DNA from: Lysinibacillus pakistanensis
Lineage (GTDB): Bacteria; Bacillota; Bacilli; Bacillales_A; Planococcaceae
Direction of reading: 5' to 3'
Assembly: GCA_001312325.1 (NCBI GenBank)
Contig: BBDJ01000026.1
Coordinates: 12,011-76,010 of the forward strand
DNA length: 64,000 nt
Part shown: one piece after another, positions 12,246-21,153 of the stretch
Position numbering within the stretch: position 1 is the first letter of the stretch
How the letters are laid out: each line of letters opens with the position of its first letter
Notes under the pieces: model-generated
Seen by the model: the letters and a program-made list of their open reading frames with translations, nothing else
The model's database searches: none
What the model was told of the DNA's origin: nothing
Position numbers and translations under genes: made by a program

Positions 12246-12277
12246 AGCGGTACAATAAATCCTTTATTGTACCGCTT
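12246..12277 (+). terminator. Intrinsic terminator after the yxcD-like gene
   Basis: AGCGGTACAATAAA pairs with TTTATTGTACCGCT across a 4-base loop, followed by TTATTTATG. Lies 8 bases after the yxcD-like stop. Confidence 0.85.
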
Positions 12278-12285
12278 TATTTATG

Positions 12286-12480
12286 TTAAACATGTTTTTT
12301 TATCTGTTTCTTTTTGTCGTCATCAATTGTAAAATCGACTACTGAACGTCCTAGCATTAATAACATCCCCGGTCCCAGCTATTAAAACCAGTTGTGTACA
12401 GTCCTGTCAAAACCCCTGTTGGAATTAAATTAGCCCAGCAAAATACAAGGCATCAAGCCCATTTCAGTACAAAACATTTG
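12286..12480 (-). pseudogene. Fragment of a membrane-protein gene (C-terminal part)
   Basis: Minus-strand frames join into GLMPCILLG, NLIPTGVLTGLYTTG, IAGTG and MLLMLGRSVVDFTIDDDKKK ending at a stop at 12286. The hydrophobic, glycine-rich sequence with a charged tail looks like the end of a membrane protein, but three frame changes are needed in under 200 bases and there is no start. A decayed gene is likelier than a live one. Family not recognised. Confidence 0.3.
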
Positions 12481-12485
12481 CTAAT

Positions 12486-14104
12486 TCAAAATAAATCGCT
12501 AAAATTAACAAATATTTTCGCTGCATGGCTACGCTTCGTTGAGGATTCTGGTAAAAATTTACCATCACTACCTGTAACAATGCCAAGCTCATATAGCATA
12601 GTAATCGCATGCTTTGTTTCTTCATTGTAGCCAGCAATATCCGTAAATGGCGTACTTCCTTTCATTACATATGGTTTCTTTTGTTGCAGTTCATAGGCTC
12701 GGCTAATCATTAATGCTAGCTGAGCACGAGTAATTGGCTGCCCTGGGTTAAATTTTCCATCTGTTCCCTTTATAAGTCCATTTGTATACGCAGCTGCAAT
12801 TTCAGACTGCGTTTTTGCATCATAGTTTGAAATATCCGTAAATGGTGCCTGTTTCTGCGTTGTTAAGCCTAAGCTTCTGACAAGTATAGACGCAGCCTGT
12901 GCACGAGTTACATTCTGTTCAGGTCTAAATGTTCCATTGGCATAGCCTTTCATAATACCTACTTTAGCAGTTTTTTTGAATAAACTCCTTTGCCCAATGA
13001 TTCTCTATATCAGTAAAGCTTGAAGCACCCCCTAATGAAAAAGTTATAGTTGGACTTTGTACGCTTTCATTGCCTGCAGCGTCTACTGCTTTTACAGCGA
13101 CAGTATATGCCGCATGATCAGCTAAATGTTCCAACGTAATTGTCGTTGTGTCGGCATTTTGCGTTGCAGTTAGCTCACCATTGACATAAACTTTGTAGCT
13201 TTGCACGCCTACATTGTCTGTAGCCTTCTGCCAATTTACCTGCACAGATGTATTATTTTGAATAGTTGTACTGATCACTTTTGATACATCCCATAATGAG
13301 CTTGCTTTAATTGCTGGTAAAAATGCCTCATTTGCAACTGCCATATAACCAGCTTCACTTAAATGTATATTTTCTGGATTTGGTAAATAGCTTGGCACGT
13401 CTTTTGCCACAATATCGTATGTCGGAACAAATATACCTCCAGCCTTTTCAACAGTTGCTTTTATTGTGGAATTTACCGTAGTCAATAATAATTTAAATTG
13501 TTTTTGTAAATCCTCACTATAGTAAGGGAAGGAATTATAATAACCCATCACATAAACCTGTGCGTTCGGATTTAGTTTTTTTAATTTCTGCTAAAATAGC
13601 AGTTATATTTTTGACTGCATCTTGCGAAGCCTTTAAGATTGCCACTGCATTAATACCTGTTGTTTGAGATTCCTTTAAAATTGGTATTAAATCATTGGCG
13701 CCTGCTGTTAAGGTAATAATTTCTGCCTCCTTAATAGACGTACGAAGCTTTACCTGTTCATTTGGATAACCAAAGCCAACCACTGGCTTCTCGACATCAT
13801 TTTGTAAATCTTCCAATACGTTTTTCGTAGTATAGCCTGTATAAGCAAAGCCCTTATTATATGAAGTAATGAGTCCCTCTTTCTGTAAAGCCTGTGCAAC
13901 AAAATCGGCATACCCTAATCCGATAATCCCCACTTCATTCATACCATGGGCCAATGAATCCCCTAGTGCTACATAATCTACCTGAGTCACCCAGCTCGGT
14001 GCAATAATATCTCTTTGCTCTTCAGCATTAGCACCTACTGGCACTAATAACTGCAATGCTAGTACACTACTAGCTAAAAATTGAAATTTCTTTGAAAATT
14101 TCAT
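12486..14104 (-). CDS. Secreted GDSL/SGNH lipase-esterase with fibronectin-III and three SLH domains (frame-interrupted)
   Basis: Exported enzyme anchored to cell-wall polymer. After a signal peptide (MKFSKKFQFLASSVLALQLL... VGANA) comes an SGNH hydrolase: block I DYVALGDSLAHG (catalytic Ser), block III TAGANDL, block V ENIHLSEAGY (catalytic His). Then a fibronectin-III module (VNWQKATDNVGVQSYKVYVN) and three SLH repeats (GIMKGYANGTFRPEQNVTRA, GLIKGTDGKFNPGQPITRAQ, GIVTGSDGKFLPESSTKRSH). About 539 residues. The start follows GGAGTGAGGGT. Frame breaks near 13578 and 12972 (7 A instead of 6). Substrate unknown. Confidence 0.88.
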
Positions 14105-14185
14105 ACCCTCACTCCTTCAACATCTACTGATTACTATTTTAATAGATGAAGGTTAAAAAAAGGGTTAAATAAGAACAAGCATTTT

Positions 14186-15361
14186 TTAGCTTCTATTCAG
14201 ATTGAATTTTTCCGTATATACCCCACCACCAACTTCAATTGCTAATTGACCTGTTCTTGCCAAATCAATCATCTTGGCAATTTTCGGTGGAACGATTTGT
14301 TCAAGCTGTTCTAGTGAGATGCGATGCAAAATATTCATCTCTGTACCAAAGGCATTTACTAATCGGTCCATCGTTTTTGGTCCTAAGCCTGGAATAAAAT
14401 CCAATGGAACTTGATGAATATAGGGTGGACGAACACGTTGATTAACAAGGTGCTCTGACAACTCCTGAATACGTAAAGCGACTCCTTTTATAATTTGCAT
14501 ACTGTTGCATTTTGGACAGACAGTCGTCATATTGTCTAGCTGTTCGCCACACTTTGCACAGACTGTTTGATGGTACTTACCAAGTAAAGGATTTAAACCA
14601 TAATTAGCCGTTATTGCTCTCCCTTGCTGCTCTTGAAGTGCCAATTGCAATTCAGAAAAATTGGCATCAGTTAATCGTAATTTTTGATATTCCCGAGCAA
14701 TCTTCCCAAGAGAGTGTGCATCAGAATTGCTGACAAATGGATAGGCTTGGAGCTCCTTAATATTGTTTACCATGTAGGTATCCGAGCTTAATCCCAGTTC
14801 AATTGCGTCTATAAGCTGTGGATCGAAAACTTCTGTTAAACTTCGTTGCACGCCTTTACCAAACAGACTTTTAAATGGCGTAAATACGTGTGCAGGAATA
14901 AAAAGTCCACTTAACTCATAAACTTTCTGTTGTAGCGTTCGTGCATCACAATATATTCGCTGAGAGCTTAAGTGGATATTTTTCATATGATTTGACATCC
15001 AAGTGGAAAACTCTCTCATCAGATTAAGTGTTGGGAAATAGGCAAGCACATGGATAGGTCCTAAACAATTCTCATCATAAATCTCTATTTCACTTCCTGG
15101 GATCAGAGTTGTTTCCTGATAGCGTAGACCCCCTTGTTCCAGTTCCTTGAGTAAACCTTGTTCCATCATCCATGTCATCTCTTCTATTACTTCTGGAGAA
15201 TGGCAATCAATTATTCCAATCATATCAAGACCCTTTCTTGCACTAGCAGTCTCTAAAATATTTGCTAATGTTAACGTTTTACTGCCTGTAATTTTAACAG
15301 CACGTCCATTAAAGGTACGTCCAATATGGATATGTAAATCAGCATAAAATTCTTGCATCAT
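14186..15361 (-). CDS. Endonuclease Q family protein (PHP domain, YqxK-like)
   Basis: Intact, 391 residues. N-terminal PHP metallophosphoesterase domain: YADLHIHIGR, IGIIDCHSPEVIEEM, LIPGSEIEIY, HVLAYFP, PAHVFTPFKSLFG and VSNSDAHSLG carry the expected metal-binding His/Asp/Glu residues. A zinc ribbon follows (CAKCGEQLDNMTTVCPKC), then a helix-hairpin-helix-like C-terminus (IPGLGPKTMDRLVNAFG). Characterised EndoQ proteins, including one I recall from L. sphaericus, cut DNA 5' of deaminated bases (uracil, hypoxanthine), so a DNA-repair role is likely. Start after GGGAGTGAAG; ATG 15358 is an alternative. Confidence 0.85.
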   Translation of the reverse strand: MMQEFYADLHIHIGRTFNGRAVKITGSKTLTLANILETASARKGLDMIGIIDCHSPEVIEEMTWMMEQGLLKELEQGGLRYQETTLIPGSEIEIYDENCLGPIHVLAYFPTLNLMREFSTWMSNHMKNIHLSSQRIYCDARTLQQKVYELSGLFIPAHVFTPFKSLFGKGVQRSLTEVFDPQLIDAIELGLSSDTYMVNNIKELQAYPFVSNSDAHSLGKIAREYQKLRLTDANFSELQLALQEQQGRAITANYGLNPLLGKYHQTVCAKCGEQLDNMTTVCPKCNSMQIIKGVALRIQELSEHLVNQRVRPPYIHQVPLDFIPGLGPKTMDRLVNAFGTEMNILHRISLEQLEQIVPPKIAKMIDLARTGQLAIEVGGGVYTEKFNLNRS

Positions 15362-15383
15362 TAAACTTCACTCCCTTTATTTC

Positions 15384-15475
15384 TTCAATTACGCCATAGA
15401 GTAATTGTGTCCTGATTTTTTTTGAGCTTGCCCGAAAAGCTCCTCTTCAAAATCTGTGCATCCGCCGGGGCTTTA
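15384..15475. repeat. Interspersed mosaic repeat, module A
   Basis: Shares the order TCAATTA-GCC, GTAAT-GTGT, GAAAAGCTCCTCTTCAAAAT and a CATC-C-G-G-GCTTT tail with 23250-23330. No coding potential of its own. Same family as the elements at 15810, 23250, 30980 and 63711. Confidence 0.65.
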
Positions 15476-15515
15476 TGTTGATTCAACTGGTGCATATACA
15501 TCTGTTGAATCAACA
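15476..15515. repeat. Perfect inverted repeat at the edge of the mosaic element
   Basis: TGTTGATTCAAC and GTTGAATCAACA are exact 12-base complements separated by 16 bases. Neither side has a long T-run, so it is not an obvious terminator. It lies between EndoQ and the small gene at 15562. Confidence 0.6.
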
Positions 15516-15561
15516 TAAAACAGAAAAACCCCACATTGCTGCAAGGTATCTCTTTTGTTCA

Positions 15562-15739
15562 TTATGATGGATGGTTGTTATGCGTGCCATTATTTGCTTC
15601 AAAGGCACCTGAGCCCTGAGATGACATTGAAGAGGAGTCATAGGCCACTAATGTCACGCCAATTTTCTTTTCCAGTTCGTTAATTTTTTTCAAGCTGCTG
15701 TTGATCTAATTGTGCAAACTTAATCTCTTCCACTATCAT
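15562..15739 (-). CDS. Small uncharacterised protein (frame-interrupted)
   Basis: From ATG 15739 behind AAAGGATTTG: MIVEEIKFAQLDQQQLEKIN continues, after removing one base near 15693, as ELEKKIGVTLVAYDSSS and ends with NNGTHNNHPS. About 58 residues with a charged helix followed by a low-complexity tail. It sits inside the mosaic repeat region, flanked by module A on both sides. Function unknown. Confidence 0.55.
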
Positions 15740-15809
15740 CAAATCCTTTCATCCATAAAGTTCCCCGAGAAAGTGTTATTTATGCATATCAATAATCTTT
15801 CAGACCTGA

Positions 15810-15955
15810 GTTTTTCATGCTCCTCAAAAAGCCCTTCAACTTCAAAATTCGTAACATCCATCGGGGATTTTATCTTGACTTCTGCACCTATTGCTTCGCT
15901 TTGAATACAATACATTTGTTGGTTTCGCAAAGTAAAGATTTGCTGAATCAAGATA
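15810..15955. repeat. Interspersed mosaic repeat, modules A and C
   Basis: Contains ATGCTCCTCAAAAAGCCCTT, AACATCCATCGGGG and the end block AGTAAAGATTTGCTGAATCA, the last also at 23400-23420. An apparent minus-strand reading frame across it is a by-product of the repeat. Confidence 0.6.
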
Positions 15956-15957
15956 AA

Positions 15958-15978
15958 AATGACTGACTATCAGTCATT
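15958..15978. promoter_or_regulatory. TetR-type operator upstream of the regulator gene
   Basis: AATGACTGA-CTA-TCAGTCATT, a perfect 9-bp-arm palindrome 66 bases before the TetR start. The same core recurs before the exporter genes at 16648, which marks it as the regulator's own binding site. Confidence 0.85.
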
Positions 15979-16043
15979 TTCTTTGACTTTATTTCAACTA
16001 TTTTGTAACATACTAATTAAGCAGGACAAAAGCGGGGGATTTC

Positions 16044-16623
16044 ATGTCAAAGGAAGAGAAAATTATTCAAGCTGCAATTGAAGTTTTTCGTGAAAAGGGA
16101 ATTGAAAAGACAAAAGTTTCGGATATCGTCAAAGCTGCAGGTATCGCACAAGGGACATTTTACCTTTATTTCCCATCGCGACTTTCAGTCATGCCGGCTA
16201 TTGCGAAAGTTATGGTTGAGAAAATAATTGCTGCCATTAAAGAAGGAATTTCCTTACAGGAACCTTTTGCAAAGCAGCTTGAAAAAGTAGTCGATATTGT
16301 TTTTTTCACTAACTGAAGACTATCGGGATGTATTTGCCCTTATCTACGCTGGTATTACTCAAACTGAACATATGAAAGAATGGGAAAATATTTATGCGCC
16401 CTATTACGAATGGATGAATAATTTCTTATATGAGGCTCAACAGCAAGGAATAATTCGTCCTTCATTAAATACTACTCGATCTTCTAAGCTTATTATTGGA
16501 TTAATAGAATCTGCAGCTGAGCAAATTTACTTGTATGATGACAGTGAAGAAGAAACCATCAAAATGCAAAAGCTTGAACTCCTTGACTTTTTACATCATG
16601 CACTTGGCTTACGTCACACATAA
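16044..16623 (+). CDS. TetR/AcrR family regulator of the SMR exporter pair (frame-interrupted)
   Basis: About 193 residues. Helix-turn-helix at residues ~5-50: EEKIIQAAIEVFREKGIEKT, VSDIVKAAGIAQGTFYLYF. The C-terminal ligand domain includes GITQTEHMKEWENIYAPYYE. It begins at ATG 16044 behind GCGGGGGATTTC. One frame break near 16300 (7 T instead of 6). Matching palindromes before this gene and before the exporters imply a drug-responsive repressor that controls both itself and the pump, as with QacR-type systems. Confidence 0.88.
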
Positions 16624-16647
16624 GTGGCGTTCTTTTTCACACTATAA

Positions 16648-16666
16648 ATGACTGAATGTCAGTCAT
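16648..16666. promoter_or_regulatory. TetR-type operator upstream of the SMR genes
   Basis: ATGACTGA-ATG-TCAGTCAT, the same half-site and 3-base spacer as the operator at 15958, 31 bases before the first exporter ATG. Confidence 0.85.
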
Positions 16667-16696
16667 AAATATGATTAAACGAAAGGACATTGAACA

Positions 16697-17050
16697 ATGA
16701 AAAAAAGATTGGCTGTATGTTGGACTAACAAGTTTATTTGAATTATTTTGGATTTTTGGCTTTAATACCGCATATTCTTGGTGGCATTGGATTATTATCA
16801 TAGCTTAATCGCTACGGACTTCCATTTCTTATCGAAAGCATGTGAAAACCTACCTACTGGCACAGTTTATGCGATCTTTGCTGGGGCAGGAACAATTGGT
16901 ACCACATTAATGGACATTTTCATTTTTGAAGGAGAGTTTAACACTATGAAAGCGATTTTTATGTTTATTTTAGTTCTAGGGGTTATTGGTCTTAAATTAG
17001 CCGATAACACTGCTAGAGATCATGATGATAAGAAAGGAGCTAATGCATAA
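16697..17050 (+). CDS. Small multidrug resistance (SMR) protein, first subunit (YkkC/EbrA-like, frame-interrupted)
   Basis: Four-helix proton-coupled exporter subunit, about 117 residues. Repaired start MKKDWLYVGLTSLFELFWIF places the essential membrane glutamate at residue 15. LPTGTVYAIFAGAGTIGTTL is the SMR signature, and KAIFMFILVLGVIGLKLADN is the last helix. Frame breaks near 16705 (extra A) and 16805 (one T lost). The stop overlaps the next start as TAATG, so a heterodimeric pump is likely. Confidence 0.87.
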
Positions 17051-17365
17051 TGGGCTGGTTACTTGTATTATTAGCTGCCGTATCAGAAATTATCGGGGTG
17101 GTAGGCTTACGCTTCTACAGTCAGAAAAAAAACGCTTCGTAATTTATTTATATATGTGGGTGGGTTTGGGTTATCCTTTGCGCTATTATATGCCTCCTTT
17201 AACTATTTACAGTTAAGCATCGCCTATGTTGTATGGATTGGTATTGGGACTGTTGGGGCTGTCCTTGTAAATATTATATTTTTCGGCGAATCCAAAAACC
17301 GTACCCGTTTGATTAGTATCGTTGCCATTATCATTGGTGTAGCAGGTTTAAAAGCCATATCTTAA
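17050..17365 (+). CDS. SMR protein, second subunit (YkkD/EbrB-like, frame-interrupted)
   Basis: About 104 residues: MGWLLVLLAAVSEIIGVVGL (conserved Glu in helix 1), LSIAYVVWIGIGTVGAVLVN signature and a final helix VAIIIGVAGLKAIS. Translationally coupled to the first subunit. One break near 17125 (8 A instead of 7). Paired SMR proteins in Bacillus export cationic drugs or guanidinium-like compounds; which applies here is not visible. Confidence 0.87.
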
Positions 17366-17465
17366 TTTATTTTGCTGCTAGCTTCGGTAGAATTTATTAA
17401 TAATGTTTGCAGTAAATGAAGCATTTTCCTCCATTAACCACAGTCCTATTAATGATAAACAACAT

Positions 17466-17498
17466 GGCGTATCCGTACTAAGTGATACGCCTTTTTTT
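17466..17498 (+). terminator. Intrinsic terminator after the SMR genes
   Basis: GGCGTATC / GATACGCC stem followed by TTTTTTT; about 100 bases past the SMR stop and only 8 before the convergent btuD end. Confidence 0.85.
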
Positions 17499-17505
17499 CA
17501 TACTA

Positions 17506-18299
17506 TCAATATTTTAATATTTTCCTTGTATATTGCTCCGATACATACGTTAAATACGGCTTACCTGTAAGAGGATGAGTTTGTATATCGGCATAAACAC
17601 CAAATACATCTTGTAACAATGCTGGTGTAAGCACTTCTTCCGGTGTACCAAAGCAAACGATTTGACCTTGCTGTAAAACATAAATTTGATCGCAGTACAT
17701 CGCCGCAATATTTAGGTCATGCAAAGCAGCAACAACGGTTAAATGCAAAGTTTGAATTAAATCCATTAGCTGTAATTGATGCTGTATATCTAAATGATTT
17801 GTTGGCTCGTCTAAAATAAGTATCTGTGCTTGCTGAGCAAGTGCACGTGCTACCATCACCCGTTTTTTTTCTCCACCTGACAAAGAGCTGAAGCTACGTT
17901 TTTCTAAATGTGTGATACCTGTTTGATTTAATGCATCCTTCACAATTTGAAAATCTCGTTCTTGATCAAGCTCCAATAGTTTTTTTGTGAGGTGTTCTTC
18001 CCATACTCACTAAGTCATGTACTGTAAAGTCAAATAAAACCGGTGTTTCTTGACTTACTACCGCCAAATTTTTAGCAATGTTTTTACTTGATTGCTTAAA
18101 AATATCCTGCTCATTTAACAGAACCGTACCATTTTCAGGCTTTAATAGGCGGTACATATTTTTTTAATAAGGTTGACTTCCCGCTACCGTTTGGACCAAT
18201 TAGCCCAACAAATTGCTTTTCCCTTATTTGCATACTAACCTCATGTAATATGCGTTGATCCTGAATGGAATAGGATACCTGCCTTGCTTCTAATGTCAT
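17506..18299 (-). CDS. btuD: Cobalamin ABC transporter ATPase BtuD (frame-interrupted)
   Basis: About 263 residues. MTLEARQVSYSIQDQRILHE opening, Walker A GLIGPNGSGKSTLLK, Q-loop VSQETPVLFDF, signature LSGGEKKRV, Walker B ILILDEPTNHLDI and switch HDLNIAAMYCD. Breaks near 18165 (extra T) and 17985 (extra T). Begins 4 bases after the btuC stop. The sequence alone fits the Fe3+/B12 class; the cobalamin riboswitch upstream decides for B12. No substrate-binding protein gene is adjacent. Confidence 0.88.
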
Positions 18300-18303
18300 A
18301 GGT

Positions 18304-19351
18304 TTAATCTCCTTCACCGAAAGAATAATTATTACGGCGCAGTAGCCAAATGAAAAATGGTCCTCCACAAAAAGCAGTAATAATTCCAATCGGCATTTCT
18401 TCAGGAGCTATCAAAATTCGAGCAATCGCATCTGCCCAAACTAAAAAAATACCTCCTAATAAAGCACTAATTGGTATTACATATTTATAGTTAGAACCTA
18501 CAATTATGCGAACAATATGTGGAATAATTAAGCCAACAAATCCAATAGAGCCGCTTACTGCAACAAGCACACCCGTTAATAAAGATACTAGTAGGATAAG
18601 CTGTAAACGAAACTGTTGGATATTGACGCCTAATGTAACTGCCGCCTCTTCCCCAAGCAATAATAAATTTAAATGACGATAATGGAGCCACAGTAAGGCA
18701 AACACGACGATGAAAATGGCTGTAGGAATAATTATATTACTCCATTTTGCACCAGCCAGACTTCCAAGCATCCAATACATAACTGCCTTAATTCCACCCT
18801 CTTGCTTTGCCATCATTAAAATAAAATTCGAAATAGCAGATAAAATAAACGATACTGCCATTCCAGCAAGTAAAAGTCTAAAGACAGATATTTTTCCTCC
18901 AACACGAGCAAGGAAAAACACTAACAATATGGCAAGTAGTGATCCTAAAAATGCAGATACTGAAAGAGCAAAAATTCCTAGGAATGAAAATGCACCTAAA
19001 ATAATAACAGCTGTAGCACCGACTGTTGCCCCTGAAGATATTCCTAATATGTATGGTTCAGCTATAGAATTACGCACAAGGGCCTGTATAGCTGCTCCTG
19101 CAATTGCTAAGCCTGCTCCTACGATGGCAGCCAACAAGACGCGTGGCACCCGAATTTGCCAAATGATAATTTCTTGCGAGCGACTCCAATCCTGCTCTAT
19201 AAAATTTTGGACGATTGGAATTTTGGACAGGATAACCTGCCACACATAAAGTGGTGTGATGGAAACAGATCCAACCATAACAGCCAAAGTCATAGAAATG
19301 ATTAGAATTAGAAACAGAGACAGTGATAATAGTATAAATTTTTTTATTCAT
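18304..19351 (-). CDS. btuC: Cobalamin ABC transporter permease BtuC (FecCD family, frame-interrupted)
   Basis: About 349 residues, polytopic. The start is ATG 19351 (MNKKFILLSLSLFLILIISM after removing one extra A near 19338). QIRVPRVLLAAIVGAGLAIA, EPYILGISSGATVGA and SGSIGFVGLIIPHIVRIIVG are the family hallmarks. It is the first gene behind the cobalamin riboswitch and its terminator, followed by btuD, so it imports corrinoids when B12 is scarce. Confidence 0.9.
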
Positions 19352-19392
19352 ATGTATAATACTCCTAATCAACCGTAATAGATATGAAGCAA

Positions 19393-19435
19393 TAAAAAAA
19401 GAGTATTTCATGCATAGTATGCATAGAAATACCCT
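19393..19435 (-). terminator. Expression-platform terminator of the cobalamin riboswitch
   Basis: On the minus strand GGGTATTTC, ATGCAT, a 3-base loop, ATGCAT and GAAATACTC fold into a long stem, followed by TTTTTTTATT. It lies between aptamer and btuC start. Confidence 0.88.
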
Positions 19436-19499
19436 AGAATCATCAACAAAGTCAGAAAGATTTCCTTCTATTATCCGTAAATGCGTTCATCCTCGTGGG

Positions 19500-19685
19500 C
19501 ATTACAACTATCACTAAATGGCAGGTCTCCTGGCTTCGAATCAACGTTTTATGATTACCTTCCCGTTCCTTAAACAGTGGCTAAATCATCATAAAACTCC
19601 TCATTACAGTTGCGGGACAGCGTCGGATTTTCACCGACTTCCCTTTTAAGTGACACTTTGTATAAGATGTCACACCATTAGTATC
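19500..19685 (-). promoter_or_regulatory. Cobalamin (B12) riboswitch
   Basis: On the minus strand: GGGAAGTCGGTGAAAATCCG, ACGCTGTCCCGCAACTGTAA and, about 70 bases on, GCCAGGAGACCTGCC, the three diagnostic blocks of the adenosylcobalamin aptamer. It controls btuC-btuD; binding of cobalamin should favour the terminator at 19393. Confidence 0.95.
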
Positions 19686-19746
19686 CAAACTATTAAAATT
19701 ATGACGATTCTATCATACATTTAAGTAGTTAGTCTATTAATTATCA

Positions 19747-19796
19747 TTGAGTTAACCTAATATAAATTACGGGTTGACACAAATATTTTATTTTCA
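19747..19796 (+). promoter_or_regulatory. BirA-type operator overlapping the bioY promoter
   Basis: GTTAACC and GGTTGAC face each other across about 14 bases, close to the Firmicute BirA operator (TTGTTAACC, spacer, GGTTAACAA). The right half contains the -35 element TTGACA (19774-19779), with TACACT 17 bases further as -10. Biotin-bound BirA would therefore block the promoter. Confidence 0.7.
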
Positions 19797-19833
19797 TACA
19801 CTATTAATAACTTTAATAGACAGGAGTGAAATT

Positions 19834-20429
19834 ATGGCAACAGTTGCAGAACACTCTCATCATAGATTAAGAACAGTAGATATTGCCTATATTGGATTAT
19901 TTTCAACATTAATGATGATTGGTGCAAATATTACTTCTATTGTCCCTTTCATGTCTGTAGGCGGAGTCCCCATCACATTGCAAACTTTCTTTGCTATATT
20001 AGCTGGACTCGTTCTTGGTAGTAGAAAGGGTGCGCTTGCTTGTACGGTATATATGTGCATTGGCTTAGCTGGTGCACCTGTATTTGCACGTTTTGGTGGC
20101 GGCTTTGGACAAATCTTGAGCCTACATTTGGCTTTATTGTCACATTTATTTTAGCTGCATTTATCGCAGGACTGATTGTTGAGCGTAGCGGAACAAAGAA
20201 AAGCTATATTGTTGCTGCAGTAATTGCTACAGCTATTAATTATTTACTAGGGACAAATTGGATGTACTTTGCTTATAAGCTATGGGCTAGCGCTCCAGAT
20301 GCTTTTAATTATAAGATGGCCTGGCTTTGGATGATGCCACCTTTGCCAAAGGATATTATTTTAGCAGTCTTTGCTGGTATTTTTGCGCATCGTCTACAAA
20401 GGATATTAAAAATAATACCAATAAAATAG
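19834..20429 (+). CDS. bioY: Biotin ECF transporter S component BioY (frame-interrupted)
   Basis: About 198 residues, six membrane helices. IGLFSTLMMIGANITSIVPF, VGGVPITLQTFFAILAGLVL, TVYMCIGLAGAPVFARFGGG and GTNWMYFAYKLW match BioY. ATG 19834 follows ACAGGAGTGAAATT. One C lost near 20122 breaks the frame. BioY binds biotin and works with the shared ECF energising module encoded elsewhere; the upstream BirA-like operator agrees. Confidence 0.93.
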
Positions 20430-20540
20430 TTGAATTCTTAAAACGCCAATCCTACTAGATGGTGTATTTCTTTTAATCCTTCCATTATTTCTGCACATTT
20501 ATTTGCTACATTAGGTGTAAATAGTGAGGAGGAATAAAGG

Positions 20541-21116
20541 ATGAAGATAAAAAGAAGTTGGTTTATTAGTTTCCTAACAGTAATTACTTTACTAGCGTTA
20601 TCAGCTTGCTCTGACAAGACAGAATCAGGAACTAAAAAGGACAATGACATTGAGCAGAATACAAAGATGGATCATTCAACAATGGACCATTCTAGCTCGG
20701 GTGAGGTGCCCGTAGCGTTGAAAACTGCCGTAAACCCTAAATTTCCAGTAGGAAGCACAGCTATTATTACCGATGGACATATGGAAGGTATGGAGGGAGC
20801 AAAAGCAACAATTGTAGGCGCATATGATTCTACTGCATATATTGTCTCCTATGATCCAGTTACAGGTGGTCAGCGTGTAGAAAATCATAAGTGGGTTATT
20901 CATGAGGAATTGATTAATCCAGATTTAGCTCCATTAGCCTCTGGCACTGAGGTTAAGACAAATGCATCTCATATGACGGGCATGGAAAATGCGACTGTTC
21001 GGATTGATAAAGCAGTCCAAACAACTGTTTATATGATTGATTATACAGCTACTACAAATGGAGAGTCTGTAAAAAATCATAAATGGGTAACTGAGGACGA
21101 ACTAAAAGCAGAATAA
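20541..21116 (+). CDS. ydhK: YdhK-like lipoprotein (two DUF1541 domains)
   Basis: Intact, 191 residues. Lipoprotein signal with lipobox LLALSACS (Cys at ~23), a Met/His-rich segment (KMDHSTMDHSSS) and two ~60-residue DUF1541 repeats, each ending in NHKWV (VENHKWVIHEEL; VKNHKWVTEDEL). The Met/His segment may bind copper or another metal, which is inference. Start after GAGGAGGAATAAAGG. Convergent with the two-component genes. Confidence 0.85.
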   Translation: MKIKRSWFISFLTVITLLALSACSDKTESGTKKDNDIEQNTKMDHSTMDHSSSGEVPVALKTAVNPKFPVGSTAIITDGHMEGMEGAKATIVGAYDSTAYIVSYDPVTGGQRVENHKWVIHEELINPDLAPLASGTEVKTNASHMTGMENATVRIDKAVQTTVYMIDYTATTNGESVKNHKWVTEDELKAE

Positions 21117-21153
21117 GCCGCTGAACCTCTGCAGACTTCTAGCAGAGGTTCTT

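Noticed and set aside
15739..15951. Minus-strand 70-codon frame in the mosaic repeat
   Set aside because: Made up of repeat modules A and C found elsewhere as noncoding DNA; its end runs into the start of the small gene.
18710..19249. 179-codon open frame antisense to btuC
   Set aside because: Shadow of the permease gene; composition is unlike real proteins of the window.
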